Positions 22,232 to 34,631 are shown, counted from the first letter of the stretch. The stretch is DNA of 64,000 nt from Cladophialophora immunda (GCF_000835495.1 NW_015622541.1:2728001-2792000); one strand, 5' to 3'. Notes: generated by a model from the letters alone, not told the origin. Numbers and translations: made by a program.

Positions 22232-22955
22232 ATGAATCCACATCAGAAAAACAAGATTGATATTAGCGTATGGCATATCGCACTCGATGTAGATCGTTCA
22301 AGGCTACCAGGACTGACTATATACCTCTTGCGTTAGAAACTGTCTGCAGATGAGCAACGTCTGTTCAGACTCTATGGCAAACTCCCAAACAAAAAGGACC
22401 TCCTGCAGAACAAGTTGAAGGTAACTAACCCTCTGGCAGCATTCTGCTTGTCCCTATATCAAATAACAACATTCTGATTGAACCTATCTGCAGGAACGCA
22501 AGTACTTCGACTCTGGTGACTACGCACTTTCCAAAGCTGGCAAGGCTTCAGACACGGGCGTCACCACAATCGGTACCGAACACCCCAAGGCGGAGGAGAT
22601 CCCGCATATGTCTCCGCTCACTCACACTCTTTCTCGCTCCGATTCCATTGCCCCAGGTACACCCGGCGCTCTTGCCACTTCTCCGGACGGTTTGGGCCAT
22701 GGTACACAACTCCATCCGGTTGGGGGAGGAGGGCCAGGCGGTATTCATAGGGGCAGCATCAACGGGATCCCCGGCGGTGGCTTGCCCGGCGCGACCAGCA
22801 GGAGCCCGGTAAAGGAAAGCAGTTTCCTTGCACGGAGTGCGAGCATGGATGAATATGGTGGTAATCAATCCTCTGAGCAACGAGGTAAAGATAACACGAT
22901 GGAGGGCAGTGTCAGTCCGCCGGTGCAGAAGGCAGGAATTCCGATCCGGAGATGA
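22232..22955 (+). CDS. IGO1: Endosulfine (ENSA/ARPP19, Igo1-like) PP2A regulator
   Basis: Three exons, 22232-22267, 22337-22420 and 22494-22955, give 193 aa. The spliced N-terminal ~55 residues hold the family core: KLSADEQRLFRLYGKLP, then LLQNKLKERKYFDSGDYALSKAG. The serine in FDSGDY is the residue phosphorylated by Greatwall/Rim15-type kinases; the phosphoprotein then inhibits PP2A-B55, linking nutrient signalling to quiescence and mitotic entry. The rest is Gly/Ser/Pro-rich and probably disordered. Exon 1 is only 36 nt and is defined by a GTATGG donor and a TTAG acceptor that restore the conserved start. Confidence in the family is high. Confidence 0.92.
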
Positions 22956-24615
22956 CGTGGAGAAGGGCATCATGTTTTCGAGCGGAAATGACGCGACGAC
23001 CGTGGTTGAACACGAACAATTTGCTACGCTGACTCAAAAGGTGGATGGTCAGCGCGATACAGAGAGAAGGATTTGTGGAAAGTGACGGATGATAACGACA
23101 CCAACGACACCACGCTGTATGGATGGACCAGAAGGCATCGGCATCACTCACTCCGCTGATCGATCAATCGGCCAGCCAGGATCGGATTACAACTTCCATC
23201 GTCCCTTGGTACACTGAGTACGAAAACACAACGGCACGGCAGCCAACGAGGCAAAGCGCAACGCCAACATAAAGTCCTCACCAGTCCTTACAGAACCTGA
23301 TCACACCGGGATCTTTTGTTACTTTGTGTTCGTGAACGGCTTGCTTGCGACTGCGGGCCTTGACGGCTGATTGACATGTTCAAGTCTATGTACGGTATCT
23401 TCGTCTTTTTTTTTTATCGGCTACGGACACTGGGAGGCTGAGAGAAAACGCGCCGAAAGGCATCTTTTGAAAAGCCAGCACAAAAAAAGACATACCAAAA
23501 CCACAAACCACAACAACGCGAGGGTACCAAGAAGCTACCTAGGTACCTACCTACTAGCATGTAAGGACGGGAGGATACGAGTCCCTGGCACAATGCTTGT
23601 GTATTCCTTTGTACGGAGCTGCAGTCAATTTTTCACGATTCTTGAAACCTCCGTCTCTGTTCCCTTCCCTTCCCTTCCTCTGCTGGCCCTTACCCTTCCC
23701 CCAGAGTGATCGGGATGGTCCTCCCTCAAGCGATACCCCATCTTGATTCGGATCCCGACTCTTAGCTTGACCTCTTCTTGCCGCCGTATGTGGTTGGTGG
23801 CATGCACTTGGCCCAGGTGCACAGTATAGGGCACTGCGATTCATGGCTACGGATCTGTATCCTCGATTGACTGGCCACTGTCTAAAGGAAATCGGTTGCA
23901 TGACTGTATTGATATCGCTTTGTATGGTAGATTGCGTAGAGGAATGAATCGCCGTGACTATCGCCCAACCATCTTCCAATGGCCCATTCTGCTCCTGCCT
24001 CCTGCCTCCCGCCTACCATTCCAGGACCGGAGCATCTCACTCAGCCCAGGACGTTGCAATTCCCCCTTCCCCCAGGCCAACTTTCGCTTGATCGAGTTTC
24101 CTGTAGGCCGTACACTCTCTCCAGCTTCGTTTTTGTCCTTGCGGATGTCCGATGTCCTTCTCCGTCGGAAGGCTCTTACACTTCCCCACGCGCATTAAGA
24201 CGTTCCTGCCCTGAAAACGCTCAAACCCATTCTTTGATCCGCGACCTCCATGGCTTCTTGTCAGATAATCTTCTCCGCATTGACTCCTCGCCGATCGTGC
24301 AATTCACTGTCCTTTTGCGGACAGACCATGTACCCTTTCCCAGCTGGCTCTTTCCCCAGAGAACCCAACGACGCGGCCAACGCATGTGTCATTCGTGGTG
24401 CCCCATCGACTTGCCCCTCTAGGTTTCTGTGGGTGGTCAGGGTGAACCTGTCGTCGCGGCTAGAGCCTTGAGTCTTACGGATATACAGGCGCCCGGCCCT
24501 ATTGGCCTCTTGAATAGGATTGTCACAGCGATGCTCGGAGATTTGCGTCGGTTTGGTATATCGGTCCTCGCGATGATTTTGCAGCGTCGATCGAACTCTT
24601 CCCTCCTTTTGTTGC
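22956..24615. other. Convergent 3' intergenic region
   Basis: About 1.66 kb between the endosulfine and ICE2 stops. Both strands have open frames but none has a domain or convincing composition. A T-run occurs near 23405-23415 and a CTAGGTACCTACC-type palindromic patch near 23535-23550. Confidence 0.55.
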
Positions 24616-25959
24616 TCAGTCAACCTTCCAGTGATCACCATTCATGTCGTCTTCTTTGCCTAACCACAACTCGATAGCGTAGAGGGACATGGTCCCTACC
24701 AAGTTGACCCACTTCCATAAATTGCCGTTCATTACTGGTTGTCCGTTGCCGCTCCACCAAGCACCAATAGTTTCCGTAAGACCTGGGGCATAGCCACCCA
24801 TGGTTGTGGCAAAGTGCTGCATGAGAAGACTCGTGTAGACCGCGATGAGAATGCTCGGTGAAAACCAGGAGAGGAATGCAAGGAATTGGTTCGCTGCATT
24901 GGAATCTTCCAGAGACGGCTCCATACTCAGACCGCTGGCACCACTTTCGTTGATCGCTGGAATGATGCGAGTGGAAGAATAAAAGACAAACAGTCGATAG
25001 CCGAGAGAGATTAGAACGGATGGCGTGACCGCCTTGAAAGCTGCTGCAATGAAGTCCAATGCGTTGACAAGGGCCCCTGGAAGAGACGACAGTGCGACCA
25101 TGAGGGCCGTGTAAGAGGACATGATGATGGGCGGAAATGGTGGAAAATCCGGTGCCGAGCTTGCCATGCCAGGTTCTGAATGGGGGACATTGGGCTTATA
25201 GTCTGTGAAGATTTGATATATGCACAAGACAATGTAAGCGAAGAGTAGAGATGATTCAGTTGCTGTGCCACGGCCCGAAACCACGCCATAGGCGCAAAGA
25301 AATATAGCCGACGCGATGGCAATGCCAATGAGAGTGGAGTCGAGGTTCGAGATGTCCGGAAACTGCAAGACTCGCCAGAGGAAATAGACCGAACTTGACA
25401 CGACTCCGGCCGACGCAGCGAGCAGAGCAAGAAGCCAGGCATCGCTCCATTCACTTCTGTTGACCAGCCACCGAGAAAATTGCCCGATGGATTGTATGAC
25501 CAGTAGACTGCAGAAGCCCTCGAGAAGTTGAAAAATGGGCGAAGACCATCGCAGCATGACATCCCATGCACCGAGTGTCACATTCTCCACCAGACCTTCT
25601 CGTCCGAAAACCGCGAGCCAAAGCGATGGGCTAGGCTTGAGAAAATCCTTGCTGGTACGGAACGTTCTCTCCACCCAGCCCGAGCTATTGTCTGCATCGA
25701 CTGAGAATCTTCCGAGAGCCCAGATACACAAGATTGGGAGAACGAGTAACTGAAGGCCCCGTAGGATGTTGACTATGGTCCTTCTAAAACCTGGCTCATC
25801 CGGCGTCGAGATTCGTAGCAAAGATAGGCAGAAATAGAAGGATGCGATGGAGAGGGAGAAGGCGAGACCAGCGTCGCGTCCACCGACGTCAAATGTGAGA
25901 GGAATTAAGACGATAATGAGCGTGAGGAAGAAGAGGGCGGAGAGGGCGCGGAAGAACAT
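24616..25959 (-). CDS. ICE2: ICE2 family ER membrane protein
   Basis: Single exon, 447 aa, ATG at 25959. The chain has about ten hydrophobic segments spread over its whole length, starting at residue ~3 (ALSALFFLTLIIVLIPLTFD), with the family-typical FD.GGRDAGLAFSLS after the first span and polar loops between later spans. Composition and order match fungal ICE2 (PF08426). Yeast Ice2 localises to the ER and lipid droplets; it is needed for cortical ER inheritance and for coordinating ER membrane growth with lipid storage. No introns. It diverges from MYG1 across 1.1 kb. Confidence 0.82.
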   Translation of the reverse strand: MFFRALSALFFLTLIIVLIPLTFDVGGRDAGLAFSLSIASFYFCLSLLRISTPDEPGFRRTIVNILRGLQLLVLPILCIWALGRFSVDADNSSGWVERTFRTSKDFLKPSPSLWLAVFGREGLVENVTLGAWDVMLRWSSPIFQLLEGFCSLLVIQSIGQFSRWLVNRSEWSDAWLLALLAASAGVVSSSVYFLWRVLQFPDISNLDSTLIGIAIASAIFLCAYGVVSGRGTATESSLLFAYIVLCIYQIFTDYKPNVPHSEPGMASSAPDFPPFPPIIMSSYTALMVALSSLPGALVNALDFIAAAFKAVTPSVLISLGYRLFVFYSSTRIIPAINESGASGLSMEPSLEDSNAANQFLAFLSWFSPSILIAVYTSLLMQHFATTMGGYAPGLTETIGAWWSGNGQPVMNGNLWKWVNLVGTMSLYAIELWLGKEDDMNGDHWKVD

Positions 25960-27071
25960 TCGGTCGGCTGGTGGGTATGAGAGGTGAGGAGGGGTTCGGG
26001 GATTGGAAGGTTAGAAGGTGAGTCGCAGCGCAGTCAACAGGGCGTCGCTCTCAGTGGCATAGATTTCGTCTTTCGAGGGTCAATCAATCGGCCAGCTCTG
26101 GCGCCTTGGGAGTTGTTCGTTCCGCTAGACAGGTTTCGAGGGATTCGTGGTTGAGTCGAGGTCCAGGCTTTCACATGTCATTCCGATGGTGATAGAGATC
26201 AGATTTTGTGTTGGCTTGGTGATGGCCAGGGACCGCGGGTCGTTTTGAGGGATTCGATGTGAAGAGAAGAGAGGACGAGCGAGAGAAGTCGAGGTGGAAA
26301 GAGGATGTCGCGTGCACCAACGCGGGTTGGATTCCAGGGAAGCAGGCCAGGCAAGGACGCACCACAACCAAGCAAGATTCGAAGAGAGAGAGTTGAGCGA
26401 GCCCGCGTCAGGTGCCAGGGCTAGAGACCAGGGCTGGCAACAGGTTCTGGTTTATCTTTGCTTGAGTTGATCTTCAGCCTGCCTGTGTCTTGAAGGGGAC
26501 AAAACAGCTCTTCAGTCTTGAGATTTTATTGCTACAACCCAAGTCTTCCTTTGGGCGGTCCTTCACCGCAAGATCCAGATGGGTAGTTGTCCTCGTAGTT
26601 GGTGTATTCTATTAACTAATTGAACCCCACTGCGATCTGGATTCCGGGCTGCTGGCTGCGGCGGTAACGCCCAACGCAGTTAGGTTCGGGCTCGATTGAT
26701 CCCCGCCTCAGACCTTCCATGTGATGATTGACGAGGTCTTGATGCGTGGGCTCCTTGCAACAAGAATATGAGAGCAGAGCAGGTCCATCGAAGCAATGTG
26801 TGTGACTGTGGGAGGAGAATAAAGGCGAAACGAGAGGCCAGATTGTCGCCTTGCAGGGGGAAACTGCGCCAGCGCAGCCTGTCCGGATAATTTCACACGG
26901 TCGTCGGTGGAATAATAATCCGGGCCAATATTCCCCAGATTTTTGGCTGCGATCAAATAAAAAAAAGCTGGTCAAGCCGTCGACAGCCTCCAAGGAAATT
27001 GATCTTGATCTCTCTCTCTGCTCACTCCTAAACTGTGTTGCGTATTGTGTATGCTGCGGAGACTGATCAAA
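25960..27071. other. Divergent promoter region (ICE2 / MYG1)
   Basis: About 1.1 kb between divergent starts. No gene supported. Confidence 0.55.
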
Positions 27072-28154
27072 ATGGCCGCCGAAACAGCTTCAAAGCGAAT
27101 CAAGCCCGATCCACTCATCATCGGCACCCACAATGGCCATTTCCATGCGGACGAGGCCCTTGCGGTCTACATGCTTCGTCTCCTTCCCGAGTATGCCTCT
27201 GCTGCCCTCGTACGCACCCGAGACCCTACACTATTAGAGACTTGCCACACTGTCGTCGACGTCGGTGGGGAGTATGACGCTTCCAAGAATCGCTATGACC
27301 ATCATCAACGGTCATTCAGCACGGCTTTCCCCGACCACAAGACAAAACTCTCCTCTGCTGGCTTGGTCTACATGCATTTTGGCAAAGCCATCATTGCTCA
27401 ACACACCAAACTCCCCATCGAGCACCCCGACGTGGACCTGCTTTACCGCAAATTATACGATGACTTTATTGAGGCGGTGGATGCGAATGACAACGGAATT
27501 TCCAAATACGATGGCTCGCAACTTGAACAGGCAGGCATTGAGCGGAAATTCAAGGACAGTGGAGTGACACTGGCGAGTTTGGTCAATGACTTGAATCATG
27601 AAGACCCGTTGACCTTGGGCGCACCCTCGCGTTCCACTGAAGATCAACCTCAGGCTGAAGAGGACTACAGATTTACTCAGGCATCGACCCTCATGGGTAC
27701 AGCTTTCTTGCGCAAGCTCCATGGCGCAGCCACTGCCTGGCTTCCTGCACGCGCCATTGTCAAAGAAGCATTTCAGTCTCGCAGCAAGGAACATGCTTCT
27801 GGTCAACTGATGGTCCTACCACGTGCTGGTGTACCTTGGAAGGAACACCTGTACAATATCGAGGATGAAAACAACCTGCCTGCGGACAAAAAGATTCTCT
27901 ACGTGATATATCCTGAAAAGGAGGAGCCCGGGTCGAAATGGAGGATCCAGGCCGTCAGTAAAGACTTCTCAAGCTTTGAAAACCGAAAAAGCCTACCAGA
28001 ACCGTGGCGTGGCGTGAGAGACGAGGAGCTAGATGCTCTCTTAGGTGACGCCGTGGAAAATGGCGCGGTCTTTGTTCACGCAAGTGGCTTCATTGGAGGT
28101 CACAAGACGGAGGCTGGTGTCCGTGCTATGGCTGCCTTGGCTCTTGCAGCGTGA
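27072..28154 (+). CDS. MYG1: MYG1 family exonuclease/metal-dependent hydrolase
   Basis: Single exon, 360 aa from the ATG at 27072 (aaaATGGCC); an in-frame ATG at 27051 adds the basic MLRRLIK, which could help mitochondrial import. Motifs in order: IGTHNGHFHADEALAVYML (~20-38), VRTRDP, VVDVGGEYD..KNRYDHHQRSF (DHH-type metal site), VDANDNGIS, WLPARAIVKEA, VPWKEHLYNIE, and the C-terminal LPEPWRGVRDEEL...FVHASGFIGGH. This is near full-length agreement with eukaryotic MYG1 (UPF0160), reported as a 3'-5' RNA exonuclease acting in nucleus and mitochondria. It is the last clearly conserved gene before the catabolic region. Confidence 0.93.
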   Translation: MAAETASKRIKPDPLIIGTHNGHFHADEALAVYMLRLLPEYASAALVRTRDPTLLETCHTVVDVGGEYDASKNRYDHHQRSFSTAFPDHKTKLSSAGLVYMHFGKAIIAQHTKLPIEHPDVDLLYRKLYDDFIEAVDANDNGISKYDGSQLEQAGIERKFKDSGVTLASLVNDLNHEDPLTLGAPSRSTEDQPQAEEDYRFTQASTLMGTAFLRKLHGAATAWLPARAIVKEAFQSRSKEHASGQLMVLPRAGVPWKEHLYNIEDENNLPADKKILYVIYPEKEEPGSKWRIQAVSKDFSSFENRKSLPEPWRGVRDEELDALLGDAVENGAVFVHASGFIGGHKTEAGVRAMAALALAA

Positions 28155-29106
28155 ACAACTTTATGCCGCTGTGTGGGGAAAATCAGACTCCCACGAAGGG
28201 AATGCTATTCTATGACCGAAAGCGACACGTCATACGACATTCCGACGCCGCGAAGTGTGAATGATGGTGCAGTCCACACCGAACGGGAAAGGAAGTGTTA
28301 CCCGAAGCTGTCCGAACGTACTTTGGTTAATATCATCACCAAAGGCAACGTGCTCTACGGGTGTGCGTCAATGCCTGTCGGGATATGCCCCTGGACTCGA
28401 GCATTTACAGGTTTGAACCCTTGGAGGACTCGTCCTTCTCAGAAAAGCACTACTCCCACAACAATCGGGTTGGTCAGGCGACGTTAAGGGAAATCCTAAG
28501 ATAGGAGCCATGTCTCCCAAATCTCAGCCGAACGAGATCGATCTACGACCATAAACAGCCTCTTTGCTGAAGTACGGGATATGAGGAGGATCGTGGACAG
28601 AGGTGCAAGAGCGACGAAGACCAAAAGTTGAGATTCAATAGTATTGCATAGGCATGGCTGCCCGACTGTCAAGTGTGTCGGGGCTTTCTTGTGAAGCAGA
28701 CTGTTTTCGAAGTAGGTAGCAAGTGGGCAGCAGTCTGAACCCGACCAATAAGTCCTGCCGGCTTGACATATGAAACAAGCGTCCTCAATGTAAAATCAAG
28801 ACAGCTTGGTTGTCTACGACAGATTGAGACCAGTGCCTCCAATATTCACGTTTGGTTCTCCGACTTATACAACAGTGCCGAGGACGAAGCAATGAGCTCC
28901 GACTACACGTGCCACGATTTCTCCGATATATGTCCGCCCCCCATCGATCTACCATGTATACGTTTACATGCTTCCAATGCCGGATGTAAGCCTGCAGAGA
29001 GACACATATTGGGCTGCAGGAGCCTCTTGGGTTTATCTGAGTCTGTTTCTCGGCTGGTTCTCCCCAGGCCGATTAAATCGCCTTGCACCACAATCTGCAG
29101 GACAAA
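28155..29106. other. Intergenic boundary between conserved and accessory regions
   Basis: About 950 bp. An open frame at 28763-29188 has no domain support and overlaps the start of the next gene in another frame. Nothing else is seen. Confidence 0.55.
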
Positions 29107-29943
29107 ATGCCAGGTTCGACTGACGGCGAGATCCCCCCGGTTGCAATCTCGTTCTCCCAGCGGCCGAACGGTACGATTGCAACGGTGACCGTCTCGAACC
29201 CGAGAAAGCTGAACAGCTTGAACACGACCGTCCTCGACGCCTTTCTCGCCTCTGTCCCCCCACTCGCGCAAAGATCCGATCTGCGTTGCGTCATCGTGAC
29301 CGGCGGACCGTGCTCTGTTGGCCAGCAGGCATTTATCGGCGGCGCCGACATCTCGGAGATGAAGGACTTCCCCAACGCCGCAGCCGGCCGGACGTTCATC
29401 AACAAGCTGCATCTGGCCTGCAAGGCGCTGCGGGATTTGCCCGTGCCCGTCCTTGCCCGTGTCAATGGGCACGCCCTGGGCGGTGGGCTTGTCGTGATGG
29501 CGTCGGCCGACTTGCGCATTGCGACTTCGGACGCGCGCTTTGGCATGCCCGAGGTCCAACGGGGCGTGCCGAGCACCATTGAAGCGGCGATGCTGCCGCT
29601 GCAGATTGGCGCCGCGAGGGCGAGGAGGCTTTTACTCCTGGGCGACACGATCTCGGCGGGCGAGGCGGAGTCCTGGGGCTTGGTCAACCGGGTCGTTGAC
29701 GCCGACCTGTTGGACGGGGCCGTGGAAGAGTGGGTGGACCGGTTGCTGATGAACGGGCCCGGGGCCTTGCGTATTCAGAAGAAGCTGTTTTCCATGTGGG
29801 AACGGGTCCCGCTGCGAGAAGCCATCGAGGCCGGAGTGTGGGAGTTCGGCACGCCTTTCGAGGCGGCCGGGTCTGAGGCAGAGGGCAGGCGGATGATGAA
29901 TGAATTCGCGTCCCAGAACAGGCAGAGGAAAGGCAGACTTTGA
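29107..29943 (+). CDS. Enoyl-CoA hydratase/isomerase (crotonase fold)
   Basis: Single exon, 278 aa, ATG at 29107 (the frame continues upstream only to a TTG). Crotonase features: the oxyanion-hole segments FIGGADISEM (~78-87) and NGHALGGGLVVMASADLRIA (~121-140), and FGMPEVQRGVPSTIEA (~147-162) with the Glu at the catalytic position of hydratases. The C-terminus ends KGRL, close to but not a canonical PTS1 tripeptide. It could hydrate an enoyl-CoA or act on a hydroxycinnamoyl-CoA (hydratase-lyase type); the sequence alone does not decide. GC content is visibly higher than in its neighbours. It is the first member of the catabolic block. Confidence 0.83.
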   Translation: MPGSTDGEIPPVAISFSQRPNGTIATVTVSNPRKLNSLNTTVLDAFLASVPPLAQRSDLRCVIVTGGPCSVGQQAFIGGADISEMKDFPNAAAGRTFINKLHLACKALRDLPVPVLARVNGHALGGGLVVMASADLRIATSDARFGMPEVQRGVPSTIEAAMLPLQIGAARARRLLLLGDTISAGEAESWGLVNRVVDADLLDGAVEEWVDRLLMNGPGALRIQKKLFSMWERVPLREAIEAGVWEFGTPFEAAGSEAEGRRMMNEFASQNRQRKGRL

Positions 29944-30423
29944 ATGGGAAAGGTTGCCCATCCTCGACGCCGACACCACGAAAAATCAATGCCCGAAAAA
30001 GAGCCTCAAGGGGTATACGACCGCCAGAGAGGTAGAATCTCTGCTAGGTGCTCTGGCTTTTTCGCTCAGAGATACTGGTTGTTTGTAAAAAGATATGTAC
30101 TCTGTTATTGCACACAGCGATACCTCTATCCTTATTGACAACATTAGCCATATTTGACCTGGCGGAAACCTCGTCGCCATCTCGAAAACGCGTCAGACTG
30201 TGCTATGATTTCCGTTGGCGGTCCTCTAGGCGTTGAATAGTCTCCGCTTGCATGCACTATCGCTCGCAAGGGCGCAGTGGGACGAGTACACATTGACCCT
30301 GGCGGACTTCTGAAACCTGATACTACAGAAAAACGGGATGTTGGGCTTTACGTACGCCCCTGGAAATTCGACGTCTCTCTGGCTCATATGTGCCGACATC
30401 CCGTATGCATCTACTTGAGACAA
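29944..30423. other. Convergent 3' intergenic region
   Basis: About 480 bp between converging stops; no gene supported. Confidence 0.6.
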
Positions 30424-33310
30424 TCACGGCCAGTCGGGGTATGTGTAGAGCATGCTCTGCAGTCGCTCAATGCCCGAGTTCGGCCCGTCCGTCATAAAGT
30501 CCTCGAAGGAGAAGCCCAGACCGGAGGCGGCTTGGTCAAAGGGGTCACCCGCGAGCATCGCGGATAGCGCTGTGCTGCCCGTTCCCGCTTCGCCCGGGGC
30601 TAGCAAGTCGTTCGATCCTGGTGATGGAGCGGGCCAGATGGACGGACCGGCGTCGCCTTGACCGGGCAATTCTACACCTTCAGGGTGATGGGACCTTTCC
30701 ACAGTGTCGTTCGTTTCCCCAGCCACCGAGTCGTCCATTGGGCTCGGGCTGGGAGACCCATGACTTTCGGCTGCTGACGAGATAAGATCTGGCGGGTTGT
30801 CGTACTGAGTGGGAAATCGACCACGGGACAGAAAGAAATCCAGCGTGTGGCTCATCTGGATGTACTTCTGTGGGTCGGAGGTCACGATGTCGATGCCACT
30901 CCCTCTCTTTGCAGGAGCTAATATCCCGGGAGGGCGGCTCAAGTCTCTGTGCCCTGTCGCGTTGTTTTCGGATCTGGATCTCGTGGTTGATGGCGAAGTA
31001 ACATCTTCCAAGTCCATGTGACCTACGAGTTTTGACATGTTGTTGAGAGCCCTATCGGTACCCTCGTATCTCAGTTGGAGCACTCGGAGAAAATCTTGGT
31101 ATATATTGGTCCCACGACTGCGGGTGTTCCTTTGCGTGCTTGCATGGCTGCTGAGATCCAGGTTGTAACAAATTGACGGCAGTGCTAGGAAAGCCACCCT
31201 CAACCACGGGTTAGTTTAGTGCAGATCGCTCCAGGAGGCACCTCGAAACTCACATGCTCACGGGAGAATAAGTCATCATGCCAGCATCTATTATCGCCCG
31301 TAGGCTCCGTGCAATGCCGCGGAGGGCATCCTGGAGCTCGTTCTTCGTCTGTAGTCGTTCAAAGTTGTATTGCGCAGACTTATTCAACGTAAGCATGATT
31401 CGATAATTGCACAAAGCCGCCTTTGCGGAACTGAAGCGTGGTTAGTCCCGAAGTGTCTGTAGCATGTAGAGAACTCTGCCTTACTGGAAGTAGATGGTGA
31501 GAAGACTCGTGTAGAGGGTGACAACACTAAAGGTTTTGTCGTGTTGGTCATGTGGTCCAATGTTGCTCGCTACTGCGTCATACCACTCGTTCAGCTCATC
31601 TGTATATGTGTAAATGCGTTTCAGAACATCGACACGATCTCCAGATACGTGGGTTCCATTGGCGGGATACAACAGTTGAAGGATGTCGGTGAGCACAGCA
31701 CAAAGTCTGCAAAGTGCCGACAGAGATTGAAGTAGTTTCATCTTGGCCGGAATGCTGCGCACGAATGATCGCCCGATTTCGCTCTTCAAGTCATCGTCTG
31801 TCAACGATGGCCAGGCTTCGTCGAAAGATGACGAAAAAATAGATATGGGCCTGCGAAGCCCCAGTGACATGGTTCTGTCTCGGATTATGCAACTCCACCA
31901 GACGCGTTTGAGCTGATTGTGTCTAGCGAAATCAGGGCCTGCATATGTAGAGTATCGATCTGCGCCGTCCATTTTGGCAAGTTGAATGGCTATGCTCAAC
32001 CAGTAGGTATTGATCTGTGGCTTGTTCAGTGGTACGTGGAATGTCATCAATAATGCTCCCTGAGCCTTCGCCAGGTCGCTTCTCTCTGTATCGAAATCAT
32101 ACAGTGCCTACGTAGACATAAGTCATACCGGTGGATTAAGAGGGATAGTTCATAACCTACCTTCACGCGGCGGTAGTAGACCGAGCGCGCCTCGCGTACA
32201 CTGTGGAAGCCTAGATCCTGAATCGTCGACGAGTTTACAAACTTTGGTCCAAGTCAGCACCTTCTCTGAGCCACAACCCACCAAATGCGACTACTGAAAC
32301 AGTCTCAGAAGAATAAGCGATAGGGCGGATAGATGAGGGACCAGGAAAAGACTCACACTGCATGCAACCAGCATCATTGCTTGAAAGACAAATAAAGAAA
32401 CACTAGCAGTGTGATGAGCACCCGATTGACTGCTCAGATATGTCTCCCAGAACTTGCCCTCATCGATCATTGGTAAGTGTGGATGGAGATACAGAAAGTA
32501 CGCCCGAACAAGCTCATCGAGGCAATTCTGCCCAGGTAGTTGGAAGCAGCCAATCTGGTCGAGATACTCGAAATCTTCGGGCGGTATGCGGGATACGAAA
32601 TCAGTGTTTAGGAAGGGATAGCCTGCCGCAATTATGCGTTCTGTCGAAATCGATGGCCTTTCGAAGTTTTGTCCTGCATCTATCCCATGGTCAGGTGTTT
32701 GCGGAGGGCTTGTTGACTTCTCAGATGCCAAATATCTGGCTTGAAACGTCGGAATTTGAGGGATGCCAGTTTGTGGAGTAGTGCCAGATGGTGGAATATC
32801 CCTCATAGGCGCCGTGTTCTGCGTTGTTGGAAGTGCTTCAACCAACGTTTGCTCTGAAGGGAGCTGCAATCTCTCTCCCTCTAGGTGACAGAACTGTGGT
32901 GATCCTGCAGTTAGTTGCTGTCCACTGTCTGCATATACTTCGTCCTGGTGCGTGCTTCTATTCTGCGTAGCAAAATCATCGTGGCGCAAACCTTGGCTGC
33001 TGGGCTGTAGCGTGTGCAGCAACGCCTCGCTTGATATCCGACTATATGTGATCAACATCCCCGAGTCAATATACACGTGGAGGTGGGGAATAGCTCACTG
33101 CTTTCTTGATCTCCTTGGAATAGCGCATGGTTGTGCGTCAGCCCTACAGTTCGTGCAAGGCACTCCGTTTTGCGTGACGTCGCAGCGAACCTTTCGAATG
33201 CGGCAGTTTAGACAAGCTCTAGAGCTCCGTTTCCGTCTTTGAATGGGGGAGATGATATTCGAAGCACTCCAGCCAGGTTCGGCACTACCTGTATCCTGGA
33301 GCGCTGCCAT
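30424..33310 (-). CDS. Zn2Cys6 transcription factor A (cutinase-factor-like)
   Basis: Six exons in order 33310-33099, 33041-32357, 32241-32161, 32107-31485, 31430-31254, 31198-30424, giving 850 aa. The zinc cluster at residues ~32-63 (CLNCRIRKVRCDVTQNGVPC..C...C) has the long spacing typical of Ctf1/FarA-like factors. A linker of ~150 residues leads to the fungal_trans domain (YLHPHLPMIDEGKFWETY, ..NTYWLSIAIQLAK, RVWWSCIIRDR). The tail is Ser/Pro/Asp-rich and acidic (activation domain-like). It is head-to-head with a paralogue at 34632 that shares all intron positions and phases. Ctf1/Far proteins control lipid-ester and fatty-acid use, which would fit the neighbouring esterase and CoA enzymes, but targets are unproven. 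Confidence 0.87.
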
Positions 33311-34631
33311 CAGCGTGATAATCCTGCACTCTGGTCTTTGTAGAAGGATAAGAGCACTGCAGTCGGACAGTTGCTGCACGCTGAAATATGCTTCTTCGCG
33401 AACACTCAGGGGTGAATTTCAATGAATGAAAGCATTTGACGGGTTTGTATGTCAAGTCGGGGATCTCGAGTTTGTGAAGATTGGAGAAATGTGGTCAAAT
33501 AGGGTAGGCAGTGGTGGTGGCGGTTGCTGTGGGTTCACCCCCTCAACGTTAGGGGTTTGCTTACCAGTAGCATCCCCGGGAGAGGGCCAACTTGGGTCCC
33601 TCAGTAGTTGGTTATTTGCGACTTCTAGCTCTAATGAAGGATCCTTATCCGAGAGAGAGTGGTATGCCAGCAAGCAGTTGCTGCAAACGGCATGGAATCA
33701 TTCATCCCATCCACTCATCAGCGGTCAGTGGTTTAACCAGACGTTTTCTCTAGTGTCCGAACTCGGCTACGATAGGGACATCCATCGGGCTCGAGAGAAG
33801 AGTGACAGGGCGCCAGAAGAGCGCCCCCGCGCACCTTAGCCCGCAGAGAATAGGGGCATATACCACAACGCCGTGGGTTAGGATAGCATAAGCGGGACAC
33901 AGCTCGAGATCACTGAGAGCAGGCTTTGGTTGTATATGCGTCGAGGAAAACATCAAATCCAAAGGTAAGGATTGTCTTTGGGTCTTTGAGCGCGACAAGA
34001 TAACCCATGGACATGATCAAGACCGAATCCGGGAAAATGCTCAGGAGGCAATTCTGGGGGAGGATCCGGGACCGAGTACGAGGTACTCGAAAAGAGTGGT
34101 GCCCGCTTTTTCGAGGCATATCCACAGTATTGTCTAGACCCTTTGAGGAGGAGGAGGTGGGCTGATCACCACCACAACCGAGATATACCGAAAATTGCCG
34201 TGGCCGCCATCAATTTGGATCTCAGCTTGGGAGAGGCTTGAACCTGATGCAGGCCGAGACAATCCTATCCATCGCACAATTGCGTCCTGGTTCATGAGAA
34301 ACCCTTGCACAAGCGACTCAACCATCCCATTTTTATTGCACAAAATGGGTGACCTCCTGGTGGTCCGATCTTTTGAGTCTGGACCGCGTAGTCCAATGTC
34401 AGGTATGCCCATTACAAGATGCTGATGATCCGTTTTGGTTCAGAGCAGAGGTAAGCTGGCTGCCCTCCATGTCTGAGCCCGTTCACCCCAGACGTGCCCT
34501 AGTCCGCCCATTTCTCTCCTCCCTTTTCTCCCCAGATCAAAACGAAACCCCCCTTTCTTCTGCTTTCAATTACCACACACTCCACATATGACACGACACC
34601 CCATCGATTTTGCTCATGGCAAGCAGTATCG
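33311..34631. other. Shared divergent promoter of two paralogous regulators
   Basis: About 1.32 kb between the two start codons. An open frame at 33426-33839 has no domain. This is the interval where both regulators could be cross- or auto-controlled. Confidence 0.6.

Noticed and set aside
33426..33839. Plus-strand frame between the paired regulators
   Set aside because: No similarity to either regulator or any family I recognise; probably promoter sequence.
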